From positions 96,891,092 to 96,955,091 of the forward strand of contig NC_081552.1 in NCBI RefSeq assembly GCF_963082655.1: a stretch of 64,000 nucleotides of DNA, in the 5' to 3' direction. Below are positions 11,712 through 21,965 of the stretch, piece by piece. The position numbers and the translations under genes were made by a program. The number at the start of each line of letters is the position of its first letter. The first letter of the stretch is position 1. Source of the stretch: Stomoxys calcitrans (taxonomy: Eukaryota; Arthropoda; Insecta; Diptera; Muscidae). Below the pieces are notes generated by a model. The model did not search any database and was not told the origin of the DNA. It saw only the letters and a list, made by a program, of their open reading frames with translations.

Positions 11712-12281
11712 AAAGGGTGATTTTTTTGAGGTTAGGATTTTCATGCATTAGTATTTGACAGATCACGTGGGATTTCAGACATGGTGTCAAAGAGAAAGAT
11801 GCTCAGTATGCTTTGACATTTCATCATGAATAGACTTACTAACGAGCAACGCTTGCAAATCATTTTCAGTGAAATCATTTTCAGTGAATCGACAAATTTT
11901 GTTCAGCGATGAGGCTCATTTCTGGTTGAATGGCTACGTAAATAAGCAAAATTGCCGCATTTGGAATGAAGAGCAACCAGAAGCCGTTCAAGAACTGCCC
12001 ATGCATCCCGAAAAATGCACTGTTTGGTGTGGTTTGTACGCTGGTGGAATCATTGGACCGTATTTTTTCAAAGATGCTGTTGGACGCAACGTTACGCAAC
12101 GTTACGGTGATTTTGGTAATAAAATTCAATGATTTGCAAGCGTTGCTCGTTAGTAAGTCTATTCATGATGAAATGTCAAAGCATACTGAGCATCTTTCTC
12201 TTTGACACCATGTCTGAAATCCCACGTGATCTGTCAAATACTAATGCATGAAAATCCTAACCTCAAAAAAATCACCCTTTA
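11712..12281. mobile_element. Long-TIR Tc1/mariner MITE with captured transposase segment (copy 1)
   Basis: The ends read TAAAGGGTGATTTTTTTGAG and the exact inverse CTCAAAAAAATCACCCTTTA. Inverted similarity extends about 150-170 bp inward on both sides (GGTGTCAAAGAGAAAGATGC; AATAGACTTACTAACGAGCA). The TA at each edge fits the TA target duplication of the IS630/Tc1/mariner superfamily. The core carries a transposase piece on the plus strand. A longer sibling is at 52270-52872 in the opposite orientation. Confidence 0.8.
11884..12094 (+). pseudogene. Tc1/mariner-superfamily transposase fragment inside the MITE
   Basis: Translation gives ILFSDEAHFWLNGYVNKQNC, then RIWNEEQPEAVQELPMHPEK and CTVWCGLYAGGIIGPYFFKD. 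The FSDEAHF and TVWCG segments are typical of the catalytic core around the first acidic residue of IS630/Tc1/mariner transposases. Only about 70 residues remain; the DNA-binding domain and later catalytic residues are absent, so it cannot be active. A DD41D (rosa-like) assignment is only a guess. Confidence 0.7.
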
Positions 12282-12432
12282 TGTTGTTGTTTGTTTTTGT
12301 TTGTACTCAAAACCTCTGTAAACGTTTTTGGTTGCATGTTTTGTCGGTTCATTCCTTGAAATGGACGCGTGCTTGTTGGCCTCTTTGGATGGTTAAAACA
12401 ATTGGTGCCCTCTCGTGTATGTTTCCGGTGGC
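12282..12432 (-). pseudogene. Probable Jockey ORF1 C-terminal fragment
   Basis: The piece lies between the MITE and a HINE. Minus-strand translation includes HTREGTNCFNHPKRPTSTRP and NMQPKTFTEVLSTNKNKQQ. A K-[ST]-[FY]-x-[DE]-[VA] motif with a basic/Gln tail is usual near the C terminus of Jockey gag-like ORF1. The assignment rests on that resemblance and on its position between the zinc-knuckle piece (23015-23813) and the EN piece (11362-11711) on the same strand. Confidence 0.5.
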
Positions 12433-12853
12433 TTTTTATACCCTCCACCATAAGATGGGGGGTATACTAATTTCGTCAATCTGTTTGTAACTACTCGAAA
12501 TATTCGTCTGAGACCTCATAAAGTATATATATTCTTGATCGTCGCGACATTTTATGTCGATCTAGCCATGTCCGTCCGTCCGTCCGTCCGTCCGTCTGTC
12601 TGTCGAAAGCACGCTAACTTCCGAAGGAGTAAAGCTAGCCGCTTGATATTTTGCACAAATACTTCTTATTAGTGTAGGTCGATTGGTATTGTAAATGGGC
12701 CATATCGGTCCATGTTTTGATATAGCTGCCATATAAACCGATCTTGGGTCTTGAATTCTTGAGCCTCTAGAGAGCGCAATTCTTATCCGATTGGAATGAA
12801 ATTTTGCACAACGTGTTTTGTTATGATATCCAACAACTGTGCCAAGTATAGTT
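12433..12853 (-). mobile_element. HINE-A, first part (split by the LTR retrotransposon)
   Basis: It starts TATACCCTCCACCATAAGAT, has a long GTCC run at 12569-12600, and is interrupted at CCAAGTATAGTT. The second part resumes at 20998 with AGTTCAAATTGGTCCATAAC, which restores the standard A-unit sequence CAAGTATAGTTCAAATCGG. Confidence 0.9.
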
Positions 12854-14326
12854 TGTGACTGATAAATTTTAACAATTTGGATGAGGAAATTTATACTGCA
12901 TGAAAAGTTTTTTTTGGTTAGACTCACAGAGGCTTTGGAATGTAAACTAGAGATTTCTAAATTCTTTTATACTCAAACAACTAATTTTCGATTGATTTTT
13001 ATTTGAAACTTTGAACTGTCAAGACGTTGTTCGGAAAGGACAGAAAATAATTAATTTTTGTTTAAAATTTTATTAGAATTTTTCATTTAAAACGAAGAAA
13101 ATTCTAAGATTTTTTACAATTTTGTCAAATAGCGCGTTAGAAAAGAAGCTTTGGCTTTCAGTTTTTGTGGAAAATCGCCGTGTTCCACATCGTTCAAGAA
13201 GTTCTAAAGGATTTTTGTGAGGCAATATTTTACCTACCACTGAAAATTTTAAAAGGAAATCTAGAAGAATCTCTACGAAACTACACAAGGATTTGACGAT
13301 ATAATTTTAACTGGACTTTGGAAAATTTGTATAACCGGACGCAACAAAAATAGTAAATCTGATTAGTAGATCTATTTGGAATTGCCGCTAAAGCGGGAAT
13401 TCCCCATCAAATGGCAACTATTTAAGGAGGGCATTCATTGAAGCCAATATCACAAAGGGATGTTCTCCACCAATTTAAGAATATTTTGCAACCAAATGCT
13501 GTCTTTTAAATGGAAGAAACCCTAATTTAAAAATTCTACTTAATGAATTAGCTATCGAAATAATTTAACAACATTTTATACAAACCGTGAGCTCAGCAAA
13601 CTAAATTTAAAAAAAAAAAAGAAAGAATTTCAGCTGCCAAAACAATGAATAACTCCCAGTCAACAGGCCTGATGACAACGTTGAATTAACGGGTGAGTCC
13701 TTATTTTATTTTTACATTCGCGATTTAGTTTGCATATGCTCAAATACCTACAACTAGTACACTTTAAAAAATCATAGAAATCAAAAAGATTTCTTCTGCT
13801 CATTTATTAATTGTTTTAATTTTTTTTTTTTTTTTGTTTAACATTTAAAATAATTATTACTAGTTTTTTTTTTTATCAAATTTGCAATTAATATTTCCTC
13901 TTATCTTAATATGATTGATAGCATCACTTTTTACTATTGTTTTGATTAATTTTAAATATATATTGTAATGAATTTCTAAGCATTATCCGTTCATTTGTGA
14001 AAGGTGATGGTCTTTAAGTAGAGGAGGTTATTTAAGGGCTGAAAGAACTTGGAATTCAGCATGGTAGGGTGGGAAGCTGAGCAGTTACGAGATCAATAAC
14101 TGCATCCTGTAGTAATAACATCATCTTCCTATTTCTCCCTTTTCTATTTCCTTACTTCATTTTCTACCTCTATCTTTTCCTTTTCAAGAGCTACCTTATT
14201 TTACTTTTATGTTTGCGAAACCGAGTCTACTTCTGAAGGGAAAGAACTGCCCCAAGACTGAGCGCGGCCGGGGCAAGGAGGTAGCCACTCCCAGAGGAAG
14301 TAGAGCCCGTGTGGTGGTTCGTTACA
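12854..14326 (+). repeat. 5' LTR
   Basis: 1473 bp, starting TGTGACTGATAAATTTTAAC and ending GGTGGTTCGTTACA. By eye it differs from the 3' LTR by about five substitutions (such as AAATGCTGT versus AACTGCTGT near 13496, TTCTAAGC versus TTCTTAGC near 13977) plus small length changes, including T-run lengths near 13820-13870. It is AT-rich, with a GC-richer last 130 bp (GACTGAGCGCGGCCGGGGCA). Confidence 0.95.
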
Positions 14327-14335
14327 TAAATTAAA

Positions 14336-14353
14336 TGGCGCCCAACGTGGGGC
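14336..14353 (+). other. Primer binding site, tRNA-Lys(CUU) type
   Basis: TGGCGCCCAACGTGGGGC begins nine bases after the LTR end. From my recollection of the Drosophila tRNA-Lys(CUU) 3' end (…GCCCCACGTTGGGCG plus CCA), this is an 18-base perfect complement. The tRNA identity is from memory. Confidence 0.8.
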
Positions 14354-15040
14354 AGCAACTGGCCGTTATCTGGCTATCCTAGATTTTTGGTTAAACAGTA
14401 ATTTGACACCTTAATGCTGGTCCCTTATATTTATTTTCCTTTTAAAACTTAAATCTTTTAAAAGAATTTGAGACTTTCAATTTTTGCTGTTGCGAATTTC
14501 GTACCATATTACTTTTTTAGGATTTTCTATCTTAATCTATATCTTTTTTCTCTTTCTTTCTTTGCTATCAAAATTTCTTTAAGCAATTGTGGTGGACTTT
14601 ATTAATTGGTTCAGATCGTTTATTTACCGCTGCAATAGTTTAAAGAAATCTTTCTTTTTACTTTCGAATCTACCTTCGCATTTTTGTACTATTGTAGTCT
14701 GGACTTTATAGGATGGTTTCATATCGTTTTGTTGCCACTACAATGGTTCAAGAAAATTGTTAACTGCATTTTTCAAATTATAGTGGATTTATGCTTTCTG
14801 GTTTTAAGCTGGAAACGTACCCTGTAGTTTGATATGCAAAATTCTTATTACTTATGATGATGTTACTGCAACTTAACACCTCTACTTTAAAGTACCTTCT
14901 TCCGAGTAGCAACTGAATAATTTTTTATATAAAAGTCAATTTTTTTTTAATTTTTTTTTTTTTTTTTTTTTTGCGCTGGTTACATTTTGTCAGTTAAGGC
15001 TATATCTTAAATCCGAATCAGAAAATTACACACATACAAA
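14354..15040 (+). other. Untranslated leader of the LTR element
   Basis: About 690 bp between the primer site and the gag ATG, with no long frame. It holds an imperfect local duplication (TGGACTTTATTAATTGGTTC near 14593; TGGACTTTATAGGATGGTTT near 14701), each followed by a similar CAATRGTTYAARRAAA segment. A long T run (about 14940-14972) precedes gag. Packaging signals may lie here but I cannot point to one. Confidence 0.5.
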
Positions 15041-16252
15041 ATGCCTGTTACACGAAGCAGGGACAGAAGTGCTAATATTGAAGCACAACCGAATGCTTCT
15101 AACGTGATAGATGATAATGCTGCCCCTCCTGAAGAGGAAAATAGAGGTAGGAGCAGGAGTAGGAATTCGCAGACAGATCGTGCTAGGGCACCATCTGCTA
15201 GTGACGTGAGAAGAAATGAAAGATGAATCCGTTTATTGGTTTCAGAATCTATTTCTGAAATGCGTGATGAAATTTCGTCCTCTATTGCAAATGAACTCGA
15301 GAGATTAGTTCAGGGGTTGGATTTGAACAGAAGTGCTACTGTACCTAATGAGAATATGAATTCAGTGATAAGATCTGGATCAGTCAGAAATACAGGATTG
15401 GACACATTACAAGATAGTCCTGAGAAGATTATGAATACAATCCGTAATTGGAAGTTATCTTTCTCAGGTTATAATAAGGATATACCAGTCGAAGAATTTA
15501 TCTATAGGGTGAATATTATGACCACTAATACTCTAAATGGTAATTATGAATTATTATGCAAATATATTCATATTCTGTTTGAGCACAAGGCATTGGAATG
15601 GTATTGGAGATACCATCGGCAGAATGATGCTGTTGAATGGTCAGGTTTGTGTGCATCATTGAAGACTCAGTACAAGGATTCGTTCAACGATTTCGATCTA
15701 AAGGACGATATCCGACGCAGGAGGCAGAGACACAATGAGACCTTTGATGAATTCTATGACTCCATAATGTCTATAGCCGATCGACTTCGGGTGCCCATGA
15801 CAGATGAGGAACTGTGTGAAACAATGATTCGCAACCTTAGGTCAGAGATAAAACATGAATTGCTTCATTTAGAAGTTTCTAGTGTTTCACAGCTTCGGTA
15901 ATCGGTTAGGAGACACGAAAAGTTTGTCACAGAGCTTCAAGCAGCAAATAAATGGGGCCGATATCGTGATAAGGGCCAAATAGCTGAAGTTGGTAATGAA
16001 GATTTTCAGGGCAGCGACGATTCCGAGCAAGGAGATGTGATGGAAGTCCACCGAGAAGTTTTATGTTGGAATTGTCATGAAAGCGGCCTTACATATAAAT
16101 CTTGTATGAAGGACAGAACAATTTTCTGCTATGGTTGTGGTTTAATTAATACTTATCGGCCTACTTGTCCTAAATGCAGGGAGTCGGGAAATGTCCAGAG
16201 GGGTGTCCCTCAAAAGAAGAGTGGACATCCGTCACCATATCCAAGGAAATAG
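15041..16252 (+). pseudogene. gag: gag of the Ty3/gypsy element, interrupted by two in-frame stops
   Basis: One reading frame starts MPVTRSRDRSANIEAQPNAS at 15041 and runs to a stop at 16250-16252. TGA at 15224-15226 and TAA at 15899-15901 break it. The middle part is a capsid-type region (LEWYWRYHRQNDAVEWSGLC; TFDEFYDSIMSIADRLRVPM), helical and rich in charged residues as in gypsy gag. The C-terminal nucleocapsid has CWNCHESGLTYKSC, in which Leu stands where a CCHC knuckle normally has His, then CYGCGLINTYRPTCPKC. Each stop could come from one C-to-T change in a CGA or CAA codon. It overlaps pol by 79 nt. Confidence 0.88.
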
Positions 16253-19200
16253 GGAACATATCTCCCTATTCGAATTCACAACCAACACAAGACCCAGACG
16301 AGAGAGAAGATAATTTACTCAGACTTATAACAACCGGACCTACACAAATTTACTATAGAAATGCAAGACTGAGACGAAATTCTAAGCGTATACAAACATA
16401 TTGGAAAAGATTGAAATCATTTAGAAAATTTACCATCGCATCTATAATTACAAAAGAGAATGATACTAGACCATATATCCCTATTACCATCGACAATAAA
16501 CTATACTTTGCTTTATTAGACAGCGGGGCTAATAAGAGCGTTATTAGGGGTGATTTGTGTCATAAGGTGCAACAGTTACCAGGATTCAAGAAAGCCCATG
16601 GAAACGTTAAGACAGCAGATGGTCAGAACCAAAGTATATCTGGTATAGTTAACGTTGATTTTAAATTTCAAAATGATGATTACAAATTTGAGTTTTTAGT
16701 AATAGAATCAATAAGGCAAGACATTATATGTGGGATGGACTTTTGGAAGAAGTTTAACATTTCGATATCCATGATTGGTGAGATTGGAGAACTTCATAAT
16801 AACGATTCAGATGAATTCATAGAGCTGTCTTCGGAGCAGAAAAAGAAATTAAACGTGGTGACCGAAATGTTTCCGAGTTCTGAGCGCGAAGGATTGGGTT
16901 GTACACATTTAGTTGAGCATTCAATCGATACTGGGGATTCGAAACCAATTAAACAGAGATATTACCCCATCTCACCGGCGAGAGAAAAGATCTTGTGCAC
17001 GGAAATTGACAGGATGTTGTCACTGGGTGTTATCGAAGAATGTCCCCAGTCACCATGGTCATCACCTGGGGTACTAATTGTTAAGCCTGACAAAGTTCGG
17101 TTCTGCGTAGATAGCAGAAAGCTTAACTCAGTTACAATTAAGGATTCATATCCCATCCCAAATATTGAAGGAATTTTGTCTAGGTTGCCATCCGTTCAGT
17201 TCATCTCCAAGGTGGACCTTAAAGATGCATTTTGGCAAATAAAGTTGGATGAGTCATCTAAGCCCAAAACTGCATTCACCTTTCCCAACCGGCCATTGTA
17301 CCAGTTCACTAGAATGCCATTCGGGTTGTGCAACGCACCCCAAACAATGTGCCGTCTCATGGATCTAGTCATTCCGTATAACATGAAATCTCATGTTTTC
17401 GTTTATTTAGACGATTTATTAATATTGTCTGAAAGTTTTGACGAACATGTGCAGCACCTTCAAGAAGTAGCCTTACAATTTCGAAAGGCTGGACTTACCA
17501 TAAATGTCAAGAAGAGTGTTTTTGCCATAAGACATGTAAAGTATTTAGGATACCTTGTGGGAGAAGGTTCACTGAGTGTCGACCCAGAAAAAGTAGGAGC
17601 TATCCTAAATTTTCCAACTCCAACTTCGCTACGCTCATTACGTCAGTTTTTAGGAATGACTGGTTGGTACCGACGTTTTATTGCTGATTTTTCTACTCTC
17701 ACCTTTCCACTAACTGAGTTACTGTCGAAAAAGAGGTCTTTTAAATGGAACGATAATGCTCAAAAATCTTTTGATTTGTTAAAATCCAAATTGTGTCGAG
17801 CACCAGTTTTGGTCCACCCCAACTTTGCTAAGCCGTTTATATTGCAATGTGATGCAAGCACGGTTGGTGTTGGCGCAGTTTTGGCTCAAGAGGATGGCGA
17901 TGGTAATGAAAGACCCATAGCTTACATGTCTCAGAAGTTGAATAAAGCTCAGCGAAACTATACCATTACAGAGCTAGAATGCTTAGCTGTAGTTCTAGCT
18001 GTTAAAAAGTTTAGAGCTTACATAGAGGGGCATGAATTCAAAGTTGTCACAGATCATGCCAGCCTTAAATGGCTCATGAGGCAGAATGATTTATCTGGAC
18101 GATTGGCCAGATGGGCATTAAAATTACAGTGCTTCAATTTCACTATCGAGCATAGACGAGGAAAAGACAACATTGTTCCAGATGCATTGTCACGAAGTTA
18201 CGAAGTCGAAGGCAATGTTTCAGAAATAGAAGTAAGTCCAATGATAAATCTTGAATCGGACGCTTTTGATGACAATGAATATTCTGAATTGAGGAGCGAA
18301 GTGAGAAAGTCTAATCATCCTGATTTTAAAGTTGATGGAAAATTCATTTATCGAAGAACGAAGTTTGGCAGTAGGGATGAAGATGGTCTAAGTTCGTGGA
18401 AGTTGCTTGTGCCGACGAAATTACGTTCTGAAGTTATTTATACAGCTCACGATATCCCTACCTCTTCTCACTGTGGTATTGCCAAAACCATAGAGATGAT
18501 TAGAAGATTTTTCTACTGGCCAAAGTTAGTGGCTGATGTCAAAAGGTATATTGAAAAATGTGATATTTGTAAAACATCTAAGACTCCTGCTATGGCCCTG
18601 CGACCTCCCATGGGTAATATGGTAATAACTGACAGGCCATTCCAGAGGCTTTATGTAGACATTATTGGTCCGTTTCCTCGAACACGTAATGGTAATATTG
18701 GTATTTTAATTGTGCTAGACCATTTCTCAAAATTTTCATTCCTGAAGCCTTTAAAGAAATTGGAAACGAAACCTATTATCACGTACTTGAGGGATGAGAT
18801 ATTTACATGTTTTGGTGTGCCTGAGGTACTGGTATCCGACAACGGTACCCAATTTAAAAGTAAAGATTTTGAAAAGTTTCTGTCTGAGTTTGGTGTGCAG
18901 CACATGTGTACGGCGGTTTACAGTCCACAGGCTAACGCGAGCGAGCGAGTAAATAGATCTGTTGACGCGGCTCTTCGTGCATATGTTAAGGATGATCACC
19001 GTCAATGGGATATATATTTGCCGAGTGTGCATTGTGCCCTTAGAAGTACTATACATCAGACGACCGGCAAGACACCCTATCAGACTGTTTTTGGACAGCA
19101 AATGATTACTAACGGTGGGGATTTTAAACTTTTAAGGAATTTACATTTGTTGGAGGAAAATGACTCTGAAATTCGGCGTGAAGATAAATTTACAATACTA

Positions 19201-19473
19201 CGCGATAAGATAAAGGAAAAGATGAAAGCAGCATATGAAAAGAATGAAAGAATATATAATGCAAATGCTAGAAGTAGGAAAATAGATGTTGGTCAAGAAG
19301 TCATTCGACGTAATTTTGTCCAAAGTTCTCATTTGAATTATTTTAGTTCAAAATTCGCTCCTGTTGGTGTTAAAGCGAAAATAGTACGGAAGATAGGAAA
19401 GGTATATTTTGAGTTACAAGATTGTGAGGGTGGTAAGATCGGAGTTTATCATTTAAAAGATATTTGGACTTAG
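16174..19473 (+). CDS. pol: Pol polyprotein: protease, reverse transcriptase, RNase H, integrase
   Basis: The frame is open for 1099 codons directly after a TAA at 16171-16173. It lies in the -1 frame relative to gag, so translation presumably needs -1 frameshifting in the 79-nt overlap; I see no canonical slippery heptamer, and the first Met is not a trusted start. Numbered from 16174: protease LLDSGANKSVI (Asp116); RT with QFTRMPFGLCNAPQT and FVYLDDLLIL (YLDD 411-414); RNase H LQCDAS (Asp560) with TELECLAV and TDHASLKWL; integrase zinc finger HDIPTSSHCG…CDIC and catalytic Asp829 (YVDIIGPF), Asp889 (VSDNGTQF) and Glu924 (NASERVNRS). No stop or missing catalytic residue was seen, so these enzymes look intact although gag is not. 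Confidence 0.95.
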   Translation: MQGVGKCPEGCPSKEEWTSVTISKEIGNISPYSNSQPTQDPDEREDNLLRLITTGPTQIYYRNARLRRNSKRIQTYWKRLKSFRKFTIASIITKENDTRPYIPITIDNKLYFALLDSGANKSVIRGDLCHKVQQLPGFKKAHGNVKTADGQNQSISGIVNVDFKFQNDDYKFEFLVIESIRQDIICGMDFWKKFNISISMIGEIGELHNNDSDEFIELSSEQKKKLNVVTEMFPSSEREGLGCTHLVEHSIDTGDSKPIKQRYYPISPAREKILCTEIDRMLSLGVIEECPQSPWSSPGVLIVKPDKVRFCVDSRKLNSVTIKDSYPIPNIEGILSRLPSVQFISKVDLKDAFWQIKLDESSKPKTAFTFPNRPLYQFTRMPFGLCNAPQTMCRLMDLVIPYNMKSHVFVYLDDLLILSESFDEHVQHLQEVALQFRKAGLTINVKKSVFAIRHVKYLGYLVGEGSLSVDPEKVGAILNFPTPTSLRSLRQFLGMTGWYRRFIADFSTLTFPLTELLSKKRSFKWNDNAQKSFDLLKSKLCRAPVLVHPNFAKPFILQCDASTVGVGAVLAQEDGDGNERPIAYMSQKLNKAQRNYTITELECLAVVLAVKKFRAYIEGHEFKVVTDHASLKWLMRQNDLSGRLARWALKLQCFNFTIEHRRGKDNIVPDALSRSYEVEGNVSEIEVSPMINLESDAFDDNEYSELRSEVRKSNHPDFKVDGKFIYRRTKFGSRDEDGLSSWKLLVPTKLRSEVIYTAHDIPTSSHCGIAKTIEMIRRFFYWPKLVADVKRYIEKCDICKTSKTPAMALRPPMGNMVITDRPFQRLYVDIIGPFPRTRNGNIGILIVLDHFSKFSFLKPLKKLETKPIITYLRDEIFTCFGVPEVLVSDNGTQFKSKDFEKFLSEFGVQHMCTAVYSPQANASERVNRSVDAALRAYVKDDHRQWDIYLPSVHCALRSTIHQTTGKTPYQTVFGQQMITNGGDFKLLRNLHLLEENDSEIRREDKFTILRDKIKEKMKAAYEKNERIYNANARSRKIDVGQEVIRRNFVQSSHLNYFSSKFAPVGVKAKIVRKIGKVYFELQDCEGGKIGVYHLKDIWT

Positions 19474-19479
19474 TATTAT

Positions 19480-19512
<33 letters not shown>

Positions 19513-19526
19513 AGCGTGTTATTATT
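19474..19526 (+). other. pol to 3' LTR junction lacking a clear polypurine tract
   Basis: After the pol stop comes a T run (about 19484-19511), then GAGCGTGTTATTATT, directly followed by the LTR start TGTGAC. A purine tract is expected immediately upstream of a 3' LTR for plus-strand priming. None is visible here on the coding strand. Confidence 0.6.
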
Positions 19527-20997
19527 TGTGACTGATAAATTTTAACAATTTGGATGAGGAAATTTATACTGCATGAAAAGTTTTTTTTGGTTAGACTCAC
19601 AGAGGCTTTGGAATGTAAACTAGAGATTTCTAAATTCTTTTATACTCAAACAACTAATTTTCGATTGATTTTTATTTGAAACTTTGAACTGTCAAGACGT
19701 TGTTCGGAAAGGACAGAAAATAATTAATTTTTGTTTAAAATTTTATTAGAATTTTTCATTTAAAACGAAGAAAATTCTAAGATTTTTTACAATTTTGTCA
19801 AATAGCGCGTTAGAAAAGAAGCTTTGGCTTTCAGTTTTTGTGGAAAATCGCCGTGTTCCACATCGTTCAAGAAGTTTCTAAAGGATTTTTGTGAGGCAAT
19901 ATTTTACCTACCACTGAAAATTTTAAAAGGAAATCTAGAAGAATCTCTACGAAACTACACAAGGATTTGACGATATAATTTTAACTGGACTTTGGAAAAT
20001 TTGTATAACCGGACGCAACAAAAATAGTAAATCTGATTAGTAGATCTATTTGGAATTGCCGCTAAAGCGGGAATTCCCCATCAAATGGCAACTATTTAAG
20101 GAGGGCATTCATTGAAGCCAATATCACATAAGGATGTTCTCCATCAATTTAAGAATATTTTGCAACCAACTGCTGTCTTTTAAATGGAAGAAACCCTAAT
20201 TTAAAAATTCTACTTAATGAATTAGCTATCGAAATAATTTAACAACATTTTATACAAACCGTGAGCTCAGCAAACTAAATTTAAAAAAAAAAAAGAAAGA
20301 ATTTCAGCTGCCAAAACAATGAATAACTCCCAGTCAACAGGCCTGATGACAACGTTGAATTAACGGGTGAGTCCTTATTTTATTTTTACATTCGCGATTT
20401 AGTTTGCATATGCTCAAATACCTACAACTAGTACACTTTAAAAAATCATAGAAATCAAAAAGATTTCTTCTGCTCATTTATTAATTGTTTTAATTTTTTT
20501 TTTTTGTTTAACATTTAAAATAATTATTACTAGTTTTTTTTTTTTATCAAATTTGCAATTAATATTTCCTCTTATCTTAATATGATTGATAGCATCACTT
20601 TTTACTATTGTTTTGATTAATTTTAAATATATATTGTAATGAATTTCTTAGCATTATCCGTTCATTTGTGAAAGGTGATGGTCTTTAAGTAGAGGAGGTT
20701 ATTTAAGGGCTGAAAGAACTTGGAATTCAGCATGGTAGGGTGGGAAGCTGAGCAGTTACGAGATCAATAACTGCATCCTGTAGTAATAACATCATCTTCC
20801 TATTTCTCCCTTTTCTATTTCCTTACTTCATTTTCTACCTCTATCTTTTCCTTTTCAAGAGCTACCTTATTTTACTTTTATGTTTGCGAAACCGAGTCTA
20901 CTTCTGAAGGGAAAGAACTGCCCCAAGACTGAGCGCGGCCGGGGCAAGGAGGTAGCCACTCCCAGAGGAAGTAGAGCCCGTGTGGTGGTTCGTTACA
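19527..20997 (+). repeat. 3' LTR
   Basis: 1471 bp, nearly identical to 12854-14326. It ends GTTACA at 20997 and is followed by the target duplicate AGTT and the resumed HINE-A. Confidence 0.95.
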
Positions 20998-21912
20998 AGT
21001 TCAAATTGGTCCATAACCTGATATAGCTGCCATATAAACCGATCTTGGGTCTTGACTTCTTGAGCCTCTAGAGAGCGCAATTCTTATCCGATTGGAATGA
21101 AATTTTGCACGACGTGTTTTGTTATGATATCCAACAACTGGACAAGTATAGTTCAAATCGGTCCATAACCTGATATAGCTGCCATATAAACCGATCTTGG
21201 GTCTTGACTTCTTGAGCCTCTAGCGTGCGCAATTCTTATCCGATCAGAATGAATTTTTGCACGACGTGTTTTGTTATGATATCCAACAACTGTGCCAAGT
21301 ATGGTTAAAATCGGTCCATAACCTGATATTGCTGTCATATAAACAGATCTGGGGATTTGACTTCTTGAGCTTCTGGAGGGCGCAATTCCTATCCGATTTG
21401 GCTAAAATTTTGCATGAGTATTTTATTTTTACTTTCAACAACTGTGTCAAATAAGGTTCAAATCGGTTCATAACCTGTTATAGCTACCATATAAACCGAT
21501 CTGGGATCTTGACTTCTTGACCCCTAGAGGTCGCAATTATTATCCGATATGCATGAAATTTTGTACGATGGATCCTCTCATGACCATCAACAAACGTGTT
21601 TATTATGGTCTGAATCGGTCTATAGCCCGATACAGATCCCATGTAAATCGATCTCTCTATTTTACTTCGTGAGCTCCAATGGGCGCAATTCTTATAAGAA
21701 TTGGCTGAAATTTTACACAGGTCTCCAACATATAATTTAATTGTGGTCCGAACCGGACCATATCTTGATATCGTTTTAATAGCAGAGCAACTCTTTTCTT
21801 ATATCCTTTTTTGCCTAAGAAGAGATGCCGGGAAAAGAACTCGACAAATGCGATCCATGGTGGAGGGTATATAAGATTCGGCCCGGCCGAACTTAGCACG
21901 CTTTTACTTGTT
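20998..21912 (-). mobile_element. HINE-A, second part (continues from 12853)
   Basis: Six A units lead to the hairpin end (GATGCCGGGAAAAGAACTCG, CCATGGTGGAGGGTATATAA, CGGCCCGGCCGAACTTAGCA, CTTTTACTTGTT at 21912). Together with 12433-12853 it forms one complete HINE of about 1.3 kb that predates the LTR insertion. Confidence 0.9.
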
Positions 21913-21965
21913 GTTATTCTGTACTTTCCGTGTGTCCTCTTTAATGAGTGTAGTTTTATTTCTTA
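21913..21965 (-). pseudogene. Short piece of the split Jockey element
   Basis: About 53 bp caught between two HINEs. Minus-strand translation (IKLHSLKRTHGKYRITT) is compatible with the basic C-terminal half of the Jockey ORF1. It is assigned mainly by position between the zinc-knuckle piece (23015-23813) and 12282-12432. Confidence 0.4.

Larger units (their letters stand above)
12854..20997 (+). mobile_element. Full-length Ty3/gypsy LTR retrotransposon, 8144 bp
   Basis: Two LTRs of about 1.47 kb (TGTGAC…GTTACA) flank a tRNA-Lys-type primer site, a broken gag and an open pol in the order PR-RT-RH-IN, which is diagnostic of Ty3/gypsy. A 4-bp target duplication AGTT (12850-12853 and 20998-21001) lies exactly at the boundaries inside a HINE-A. 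No env-like frame fits between pol (ends 19473) and the 3' LTR. Long LTRs, a Lys primer and lack of env resemble the Osvaldo/Ulysses type, but I did not test that grouping. Confidence 0.92.

Noticed and set aside
16174..16176. ATG at 16174 as the true pol start
   Set aside because: It is simply the first codon after a stop in that frame, inside gag. Pol of this class is normally made by frameshifting from gag.
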